Positions 6,410 through 11,762 of a stretch of DNA of 11,762 nt are shown here, in pieces. The stretch comes from a bacterium (GTDB lineage: Bacteria; Armatimonadota; Zipacnadia; Zipacnadales; Zipacnadaceae). The stretch lies in NCBI GenBank assembly GCA_030603495.1, contig JAUVXR010000047.1, positions 1 through 11,762 of the forward strand. The letters run 5' to 3'. Position numbers and translations under genes: made by a program. Numbering within the stretch: the stretch's first letter is position 1; each line of letters opens with the position of its first letter. Under the pieces are notes generated by a model. The model saw only the letters and a list, made by a program, of their open reading frames with translations. It did no database searches and was not told the DNA's origin.

Positions 6410-6705
6410 TAGTGTTGGCCGTGGCCGCGCTGGCGACCTGGCGTATCAGCGCCAGCCTGTATTACGGCAAAGAGTTTGGGGCCCTACGCCGTCACTTCAC
6501 CCTGGCGGAGGATGCCGACGGGCAACCGCTAACGTGGGTGGGGCGGCAACTGGCCTGCTTCTGGTGCGTGACATTTTGGGTAGCGTGGCCTGTGGCGCTG
6601 GTAGCCCGGGCCTGGTGGTATGCGTTGATTCCACTGGCGTTGAGTGGGGCGGCGATTCTGTCGAGTGGTGGAGGTCGTGTAATATGGCGATCTATGAGCG
6701 AGTAA
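6400..6705 (+). CDS. DUF1360-like small membrane protein
   Basis: A 101-residue integral membrane protein. Hydrophobic segments are at about 2-20 (IVLAVAALATWRISASL), 53-70 and 72-88. The central L-x-C-F-W-C-V-T-F-W motif at 51-60, with C53 and C56, is the recognisable signature of DUF1360-type proteins, which are common in Bacillus and in phages and have no established function. A polar loop (about 22-50) separates the first segment from the CFWC helix. ATG 6400 is chosen because it follows a GGGAT stretch and overlaps the FkbM stop by 10 nt. In phages such proteins sit among structural genes; a role in membrane contact or assembly is only a guess. Confidence 0.7.
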   Translation: MDMIVLAVAALATWRISASLYYGKEFGALRRHFTLAEDADGQPLTWVGRQLACFWCVTFWVAWPVALVARAWWYALIPLALSGAAILSSGGGRVIWRSMSE

Positions 6706-6730
6706 GGCGGATGCTCACGAGGAGAATCTA

Positions 6731-7048
6731 ATGAAGTTATCATTTGAGGAACTGGGAAAGTTACAACCGGACAAAGGCAGACAGTTGACGCCAGAGGAGC
6801 AGAAAGAGATGCTCTTGGAGCTCGAGAGAAGAGCCGAACGTGATAAAGATAACCCTTTCTTCTTCTCCGGCTGGGAAGGGGACACCTTTATTCAGAAACT
6901 TGTGGTGAATGAAGTCACGGTTAGACAATATCTAAAAGATTGCATCGAGTTCTGGCGCAACGATGGTGCCCATTACGCATCTTACTGCGCGGGTGCATTC
7001 CAGAGTGCATACGATGCAATTTTCGAGGGGATTTATCCTGGCCGGTAA
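6731..7048 (+). CDS. Hypothetical protein (105 aa)
   Basis: Not recognised. It has a strong ribosome binding site, AGGAGA at 6719-6724, before ATG 6731. The N-terminal half is charged and helical (LTPEEQKEMLLELERRAERDKD), the C-terminal half is aromatic and mixed (NPFFFSGWEGD, CIEFWRNDGAHYASYCAGAF), with cysteines at about 71 and 87. No membrane span. It is AT-richer than neighbours, as is the small gene at 3478. It lies between the membrane protein and the connector-like gene, in the place where small phage accessory proteins are usual; a short non-coding gap of 25 nt precedes it. Confidence 0.65.
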   Translation: MKLSFEELGKLQPDKGRQLTPEEQKEMLLELERRAERDKDNPFFFSGWEGDTFIQKLVVNEVTVRQYLKDCIEFWRNDGAHYASYCAGAFQSAYDAIFEGIYPGR

Positions 7049-7059
7049 GGAGCCAATCA

Positions 7060-8286
7060 ATGGCACGCAGTGACACACTAACCTTGCTACCGCTGGATGC
7101 TTATGCCAAACTGATGGCGATCCAGCAATGTGCTTTCAACCAGGTGTACAACCCAACCGTGGCCTACCCGCAACCGTGTAACGCGGTGTGGCTGCAATCG
7201 GCTTGGGTGGGCACATCGGCACGGCTTGTCGGGCGTGACGAGATCGCCACGGCGATCAACATGGCCGAGGAGATGATAGCGCAGGCGCTCGGTTTCTGGC
7301 CTGCGCCCACCTGGCTCACCGGTGAACAACAGCCCTGGCCCATTCCCAGGCGCGGGGCGCAGGTCACGTATCCGCCATTCAAGTTGAATTGGGGCCACAT
7401 TATAGGTGCCGGGGTGGAGAATAGCATAGCCATCCTCACCGACGAACCAATTACCTACACTGACCGTGACGGCGATGGCGTGCTGGACACAGCCACCATC
7501 ACCATCACAGCGGCAGAGATGGCGGCGGCGGGTGCGGCGTGGAACGAGATCGCGGTGTACTATCCGTCCGTGTACCTGGACTGGTCACCGTGGCCGCGTG
7601 ACGAATCGTGGCGCATCAAGCCGCTAAAGATCGCACTCGATCCGGTAACCGGCAACGTAGAGCTGACCGGCAGCCGGTGCCAGTTCGTGCGGCCTGACCT
7701 GTGGGACACCGATAATGCTATAGACCAGAGTGACGCGCCATCATTCATAGCGGCGGTGGACATCTACCGCCGCTATCACGACACGACGCAGCAGGCACAA
7801 CTGGTGTGGCAGTCGCTCGGCGATTGCCTGGACCCGCCGTGTGGCGAGACTTGTCAAACGGCCTGTGTCCAGGTTGGTGATCAGCGCAACAGCATCGTGA
7901 AAGTGATACCGGCGACGTACAGCGCTGGAGCCTGGACATACAATACATTTAGCCAGTGCTGCGTACTACCGGATTTTACGCGCACCTGGTATCTATCCGG
8001 CTTCTACAAGAAGTTGGCCGGATGGATGGAAGCGGACTTATTGGCACAGTACAATCCGGCGATGGCCCAGGCCATCGCGCGGCTGGCAAACACCTACCTT
8101 CCAGAGGCTCCCTGTGACTGCCAGATGACGCAGGCGCGGTGGAAGCGTGACCGGGAAGAGATGGACATCAATAACTTGGACACGGCGCTGGCTATGAGCG
8201 CCTTCGGCACGACCATGCGTGGTGCGGTGTTCGCGTGGTCGGTGATAAAACGACTGAATCCACTCGCAGGAGTGGGGACGCTTTAG
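7060..8286 (+). CDS. Phage structural protein, connector/adaptor-like, Cys-rich (408 aa)
   Basis: Probably a virion structural protein, judged mainly from its place directly before the tail tube gene. The helical N-terminal part, DEIATAINMAEEMIAQALGFWPAPTWL at about 60-86 in pieces, recalls head-tail connectors of the gp6/adaptor type. Residues 135-143 form a DxDxDGxxD calcium-loop motif (TDRDGDGVLD) inside a beta-rich segment with TATITIT. Cysteines are frequent: C256, C261, C265, C269, the pair C300/C301, and C352/C354. The C-terminal end is helical. ATG 7060 is chosen for AAGGAG at 7047-7052; the longer frame to 6940 would overlap the previous gene. The exact role (connector, stopper or other neck protein) is not proven; a tail-tip or decoration role is possible. 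Confidence 0.6.
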   Translation: MARSDTLTLLPLDAYAKLMAIQQCAFNQVYNPTVAYPQPCNAVWLQSAWVGTSARLVGRDEIATAINMAEEMIAQALGFWPAPTWLTGEQQPWPIPRRGAQVTYPPFKLNWGHIIGAGVENSIAILTDEPITYTDRDGDGVLDTATITITAAEMAAAGAAWNEIAVYYPSVYLDWSPWPRDESWRIKPLKIALDPVTGNVELTGSRCQFVRPDLWDTDNAIDQSDAPSFIAAVDIYRRYHDTTQQAQLVWQSLGDCLDPPCGETCQTACVQVGDQRNSIVKVIPATYSAGAWTYNTFSQCCVLPDFTRTWYLSGFYKKLAGWMEADLLAQYNPAMAQAIARLANTYLPEAPCDCQMTQARWKRDREEMDINNLDTALAMSAFGTTMRGAVFAWSVIKRLNPLAGVGTL

Positions 8287-8305
8287 GAGTAGGAGGTATG
8301 AAAGA

Positions 8306-9817
8306 ATGGCCGAGAACGTAATCGAAGCATCTGAGCAGGGGCTTTTTGTGCAGGAGAACCCATCGAGCGTGACGGAACCGCTGACCTGCATCGGCATCGG
8401 GGACGTGACGATCCCCAAGGGTGAACGCACCATCGTCTACTGTCCCGCTGCGCTGGCGGGGAAATATGATGCAGCGGGCTTCATCACAGGCGAGGCCGGG
8501 CCGGTGACGCTGCAAATCACCCGCCCGCTGAGCGCTGTGTACAATTATCTACTGGAAACCGTGTGCGCCGGGGCCTACCGCGTCAACGTGGTGTGCCCAG
8601 AGACATCGAGACACCTGGTCACTAACTACCTGTGGGCGCTGTTGCTGTACGGCGGTGAGTTTACGACCGGCGGCATCACGGGCCTGATGGCATTGCAACC
8701 GGCTGACAACGCACGGGTCAACACGACCGGCGACCTGGCTGCACTCAACGCCGATTTCATCAAGCGACTACAGAGCATCCGCCAGACGTTGACGCAGGTA
8801 CAGGACGTGAATGGCATCGATATGCTGCCGCGCTCCTGTGGTACCAAGTGTGGTGTGTACCGGTCACTGTGCCACGAGGGCTACGCCGTGCTGGACACAG
8901 ACTATCTCGGCGTGTATGGCGACACAGTGCTGTGGACCGAGGACGGCGGCGCAATCTGGACGCCAACGCCAACCAGTCCGTTTGCCTACATCGGGCGTAA
9001 CGCCACGGACGTGGAGACTATCGTCACATCGGGTGGCCATCGCGTCATCGTGTCGGGTGGCGCAGTGCCGGGCGCTCCGCCGGAGATCGCATACAGCGAC
9101 GACGGCGGCGCACTATGGTACAACGTCTTTCCCGAGGCCGGGCTGGGCACAGCCAATCGGGGTGTCAACGCGCTGGCCTGGGATGCGCGGCTGAGGCTGT
9201 GGGCAGCGGCGGACGATGGCAGAATCTACGTCAGCACGAACCTCGGCACAGCCTGGAGCATAGCCGAGGCAGGCGTGGAGACAATCCAGGACCTGAACGA
9301 CATCGTGTTCTACACCGACCTGATTGGCTATGCGGTCGGCGACTCTGCCGTAGCGCCTGCAACCGGCGCGTTTCTGCGGACGACCGATGGGGCTACGTGG
9401 GACCTGCTCCCTGGGCCGGTCGCTGGCGTAAACCTGCTATCGGTGGCGGTCAACCGCTATGGTCACGTGTTCGTCGGCACCAACGATGCGCGCGTGTTCC
9501 GCAGCGTGGATGGTGGAGTGACCTGGGAAGAGATGGTAGACTTTGGCTGCGGCACAGTGGACGTGATCGAGTTCGAGCCGAACAACCGGTACGTCGGCTA
9601 CTTAGCGTGGACCAACTGCTCGAATGACGGGTTCATGTACCGCACCGAGGATGGCGGCAACACCTGGCTGGCCGGCGAGATCGGCCTGACCACGCCCGCC
9701 AACAATGGCATCTATGCACTGGCGATATGTGACGCCAATAATCTCTTTGCCGGTGGCAACGTGCACGCCGGTACATCCTGGATCGCCAGATACTCACCGG
9801 TAACGACACCGGTCTAG
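8306..9817 (+). CDS. Major tail tube protein fused to Asp-box beta-propeller
   Basis: A 503-residue two-domain virion protein. Residues 1 to about 165 look like a phage major tail tube domain: the CIGIGDVTIPKGERTIVYCP block (28-47) and the GEAGPVTLQI turn-strand (62-71) match a pattern I know from siphovirus tail proteins. A Cys-rich linker (C178, C182, C189) leads to a propeller with six Asp-box (S/T-x-D-x-G-x-x-W) repeats ending at W218, W271, W317 (degenerate), W365, W407 and W454, spaced 42-53 residues apart, as in BNR/Ycf48-like proteins. AGGAGG at 8291-8296 precedes ATG 8306; ATG 8298 is out of frame and short. If the tube call is right, many propellers would project along the tail, possibly contacting glycans. 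Propeller is secure, tube domain likely. Confidence 0.78.
   Translation: MAENVIEASEQGLFVQENPSSVTEPLTCIGIGDVTIPKGERTIVYCPAALAGKYDAAGFITGEAGPVTLQITRPLSAVYNYLLETVCAGAYRVNVVCPETSRHLVTNYLWALLLYGGEFTTGGITGLMALQPADNARVNTTGDLAALNADFIKRLQSIRQTLTQVQDVNGIDMLPRSCGTKCGVYRSLCHEGYAVLDTDYLGVYGDTVLWTEDGGAIWTPTPTSPFAYIGRNATDVETIVTSGGHRVIVSGGAVPGAPPEIAYSDDGGALWYNVFPEAGLGTANRGVNALAWDARLRLWAAADDGRIYVSTNLGTAWSIAEAGVETIQDLNDIVFYTDLIGYAVGDSAVAPATGAFLRTTDGATWDLLPGPVAGVNLLSVAVNRYGHVFVGTNDARVFRSVDGGVTWEEMVDFGCGTVDVIEFEPNNRYVGYLAWTNCSNDGFMYRTEDGGNTWLAGEIGLTTPANNGIYALAICDANNLFAGGNVHAGTSWIARYSPVTTPV
8936..9667 (+). repeat. Six Asp-box (BNR/Ycf48-like) repeats
   Basis: Protein-level repeats of about 42-53 residues, each with an S/T-x-D-x-G-x-x-W box: TEDGGAIW, SDDGGALW, STNLGTAW (degenerate), TTDGATW (one residue shorter), SVDGGVTW and TEDGGNTW. 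They form the propeller part of the tail tube fusion. Confidence 0.8.
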
Positions 9818-9826
9818 TGAGGGCCT

Positions 9827-10531
9827 ATGTATGAACTAGAGTTCAGTGGCGGGGCGTGGCTACGGCTGCGCCCCGTCCCTACCCACGTTTATCTGATGTT
9901 TCGCGGCCAGATATTGGCCAAGAAAGTGATTGGCATCGGGCCAAAACCAGATCCACCGATGGTCGAGGTCAGAATGAAGGCCGGCCACATCGAACGGCAG
10001 CCAGCCGGTGAGGATGCGCCAGAATACCAGGAGTTCGCGGCACGGCGCGATGAATGGCAAGCCCGGCACGACGAGGTGATGGCCGATGCCAACGCTGACT
10101 GGGTGATGCTATGCCGCGATTATGCCGTGGTGGAATGGTCGCACGACGACCGCGTGACCTGGGCACAGGATGTGCCAGAGGACTGGCAGCCAAGCGGAGC
10201 AGTGACACGTGCGGGTATTCAGTTATCCGACAATCTACGGGCGGAGTACATCAGCCTGGTACTCTGTCAATCCTGGCAAGATCACGAGGCGCTGACCAAT
10301 ATCGCCGAGGCTAGAGTCAACGACATCGCCGACGAGGAGGTGGCCGCCGTCCTGGCCGGGTTTCGGCTTGGCGCTAGACGAACGGGGCACGCCGTTGCCA
10401 CAGCCGGCACCGACCGGCATCCTCCACAGCGGCTTCCACGAACAAATGGCGGCGGCGCGCGCCTGGGGAAAAGACCCAGATGGCTGGTACGCCTGTTCGC
10501 GGGGCGCAAGGGCGGCGATGATGGCGTTTGA
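9827..10531 (+). CDS. Tail assembly chaperone, unshifted product (G-like)
   Basis: Located between the tail tube and tape measure genes, the canonical position of the tail assembly chaperone (lambda G/GT arrangement). ATG 9827 follows GAGGG at 9819-9823. Residues 1-60 are beta-rich (LEFSGGAWLRLRPVP, VYLMFRGQIL); residues 63-180 are acidic and mostly helical (EYQEFAARRDEWQARHDEV, DEEVAAVLAG). After F179 the composition changes abruptly to Arg/Gly/Pro-rich sequence up to the stop, which looks like reading in the wrong frame. A well-formed coding sequence continues in the +1 frame from 10365. The short unshifted product would carry a basic tail of about 55 residues. Function is inferred from order and the frameshift arrangement, not from a recognised domain. 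Confidence 0.65.
   Translation: MYELEFSGGAWLRLRPVPTHVYLMFRGQILAKKVIGIGPKPDPPMVEVRMKAGHIERQPAGEDAPEYQEFAARRDEWQARHDEVMADANADWVMLCRDYAVVEWSHDDRVTWAQDVPEDWQPSGAVTRAGIQLSDNLRAEYISLVLCQSWQDHEALTNIAEARVNDIADEEVAAVLAGFRLGARRTGHAVATAGTDRHPPQRLPRTNGGGARLGKRPRWLVRLFAGRKGGDDGV
10358..10366 (+). promoter_or_regulatory. Candidate +1 ribosomal frameshift site GGG TTT CGG
   Basis: In the chaperone frame the codons are GGG TTT CGG. A tRNA-Phe on TTT can re-pair with TTC one base later, and CGG is a rare, slow Arg codon in many bacteria. The TTT CG core equals the established +1 site of influenza PA-X (UCC UUU CGU). AGGAGG lies 20 nt upstream at 10335-10340. A 5-bp hairpin (10381-10385 with 10392-10396) and another (10403-10407 with 10414-10418) lie downstream; both are weak. 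Confidence 0.5.
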
Positions 10532-10580
10532 GCGGGCAGCGGGGCAGATCGCGGAGGCACTAAAGAGCGATGGCGGCTAA
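10365..10580 (+). CDS. Tail assembly chaperone, frameshift extension (T-like)
   Basis: Coding sequence in the +1 frame relative to the chaperone gene, 71 residues after a shift at TTT 10361, giving a fused product of about 250 residues (179 + 71). The segment reads GLALDERGTPLPQPAPTG, then a helical HEQMAAARAWGKDPDGWYACSRG and AAMMAFERAAGQIAEALK, balanced in composition, unlike the zero frame over the same bases. The frame is closed upstream by TGA 10293, and no convincing independent start exists: TTG 10368 and ATG 10446 lack ribosome binding sites. In lambda-like phages the shifted product binds tail tube and tape measure proteins. Its stop overlaps the tape measure start by 11 nt. A sequencing error or real mutation are the alternatives. 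Confidence 0.55.
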   Translation, partial: GLALDERGTPLPQPAPTGILHSGFHEQMAAARAWGKDPDGWYACSRGARAAMMAFERAAGQIAEALKSDGG

Positions 10581-11762
10581 TCCAGAGAGGTTCGGCGTTG
10601 AGGCAACGTTCGGCACAGCGGCCTTCGAGCGCGGCGTGCGGACGTATGAGCGTGCGCTCACTCGTGCCGAAAAGGTGACACTGGCCTTTGCCCGTGGCTC
10701 TACCAGGGCAGTCGGTGAGGCTGACCGGGCGACGAAGAAGGGCACCAAAAATATGATTCGCTCATTCACCGACGTCAGGGCAGCTATAGACGTGGCCCTG
10801 CGGGCACTGCGCACGTTTGGGCGGGTAGCGAGGGCGGCCTACGATGCGATACGTGAAGGCGCAGAGAGATTGAGAACGCGGCGTGTCTTTGCACAGTTAA
10901 CCGCCGATATTGGCGGCGCAGCAAAGACGCTGGAAGTGATGCGCACAGCCACGCGCAGCGCGGCGTCAGACCAGGCGCTCATGGAACAGGCCACGGGGTT
11001 ACTCACACTCAAGATCGTCAAGAATTCAGAGGAGTTGGGAAAGGCAGCACGTAGCATCACGACCGTGGCGAACTTAGTCAAAGGCTTCTCGGCAGAGCGA
11101 GCCATCCAAAGCTTTACCCTGCTGACATCAAACTTTGAATCCTCCAAGTTGCGCCTCGATGACTTTGGCTTGACGCTAGACGACGTGCAACCAAAGATCG
11201 ACCGATACGCGGCGTCTGGTGCATCGGCGTCGGAAGCCATCCGGCTGGCACTATTGGAGGCGGTAGACGAAAAGTTCATTGAGTTGGGCGGCAGCGTGGA
11301 GGATGCGGCGCTGGCGATGGATCAGTTGGAAGCCAGCGCGGCTAACGTGAGCGGTCAATTCAAGCAATCACTCGCGCCGGCGATGACGATCTTCATCGAC
11401 CAGTTTCTCCTCGGCCTGACGGGCATCGAGGAGCAAACCGCCGCTTTCGACAAGTTGGCGAGTACGCTAATCAAAATCTCTGCCTACTTCGTGGCAAAGA
11501 ATAAGGCGCTAGAGGCAGGCCGGCGGGGCGAGGATGCCTCACTGGTGTTCCAAGAAGCATACAACGCGGCGCTGGAACGTGGCTTTGGTATCATGAAGCA
11601 AGCCACACGCGGACAGAAGGCACTCGCCAAGGCGACCAAAGAGGCCGGTGATGCAAGCGCGGAAGCGGGTGAGGATTGGGAAAAGTACTCGGATAAGCTG
11701 GAGCAACTGCGCATCCGTGGCTTGGAGCAATTGGTACAGCAGGCCATAGCCGCAGAACGCCA
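10570..11762 (+). CDS. Tape measure protein, 3' end beyond window
   Basis: An open reading frame running to the right edge (397 complete codons), so only the N-terminal part is seen. ATG 10570 overlaps the chaperone extension stop by 11 nt; a weak AAAGAG precedes it. The translation begins MAANPERFGVEATFG, is highly helical and rich in Ala, Arg, Lys and Glu with little Cys or aromatic content, and has the T-x-A-x-RxxA-type heptads and the F-x-A-x-L-TADIGGAA and ALAMDQLEAS-like stretches usual in tail tape measure proteins (ruler of tail length and channel for DNA release). Coiled-coil-like sequence near the edge (KYSDKLEQLRIRGLEQLVQQA). Position right after the chaperone pair supports the assignment. 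Full length, transmembrane part and any hydrolase domain are not visible here. Confidence 0.8.
   Translation, partial: MAANPERFGVEATFGTAAFERGVRTYERALTRAEKVTLAFARGSTRAVGEADRATKKGTKNMIRSFTDVRAAIDVALRALRTFGRVARAAYDAIREGAERLRTRRVFAQLTADIGGAAKTLEVMRTATRSAASDQALMEQATGLLTLKIVKNSEELGKAARSITTVANLVKGFSAERAIQSFTLLTSNFESSKLRLDDFGLTLDDVQPKIDRYAASGASASEAIRLALLEAVDEKFIELGGSVEDAALAMDQLEASAANVSGQFKQSLAPAMTIFIDQFLLGLTGIEEQTAAFDKLASTLIKISAYFVAKNKALEAGRRGEDASLVFQEAYNAALERGFGIMKQATRGQKALAKATKEAGDASAEAGEDWEKYSDKLEQLRIRGLEQLVQQAIAAER

Noticed and set aside
8298-8321. ATG right after AGGAGG upstream of the tail tube gene
   Set aside because: It leads to a stop after seven codons in another frame; ATG 8306 gives the full protein.
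10381-10418. Two small GC-rich hairpins as a terminator
   Set aside because: No T-tract follows and the region is coding; at most weak frameshift stimulators.
10839-11279. Long open frame on the - strand (146 residues)
   Set aside because: It mirrors the tape measure coding frame; Ser/Ala/Arg-rich shadow of a helical protein.

Overview
The window looks like part of a tailed-phage (Caudoviricetes, probably siphovirus-type) genome or prophage. The GC content is moderately high. The right half carries, in order, a connector-like structural protein, a major tail tube protein, a tail assembly chaperone pair joined by a likely translational frameshift, and the start of a tape measure protein. Nothing in the sequence fixes the host. 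No integrase, tRNA, CRISPR array, insertion sequence, promoter or factor-independent terminator was recognised. All genes lie on the + strand, with overlapping or nearly touching ends and good ribosome binding sites, so the window reads as one long polycistronic late-type operon open at both edges.

Left region (1-3726): a CgeB-like/GT4-type glycosyltransferase open at its 5' side; three small unknown proteins and one small Cys/His (possibly zinc-binding) protein; a GT2 glycosyltransferase fused to a phage-type small-protein domain that has its own internal ribosome binding site; and a small conserved-looking phage protein. Four gene starts between 1367 and 2269 share a 17-20 bp element that supplies the start codon of one gene and, in three copies, the TAG stop of the gene before it.

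Middle region (3713-6409): a glycan-modification block with a DxD-containing glycosyltransferase-like protein, a full-length UDP-sulfoquinovose synthase (SqdB/SQD1 family) with its catalytic Thr/Tyr/Lys intact, and a FkbM-family methyltransferase. With the two upstream glycosyltransferases this gives a coherent inferred pathway: make UDP-sulfoquinovose, transfer it or other sugars, and methylate the product. The target could be the virion, a host surface glycan or a host lipid. A phage-borne sulfoquinovose module is the most unusual content of the window.

Right region (6400-11762): a small DUF1360-like membrane protein, a small unknown protein, a 408-residue connector-like structural protein with a calcium-loop motif and many cysteines, a tail tube protein fused to a six-repeat Asp-box (BNR/Ycf48-like) beta-propeller, the tail assembly chaperone with a candidate +1 slip site (GGG TTT CGG at 10358-10366), and a 3'-truncated tape measure protein.

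The glycan genes sit inside a structural operon, and the tail tube carries a propeller of a type often involved in glycan contacts. My working inference is a phage that invests in surface sugars, either to decorate its own particle or to remodel the host envelope.
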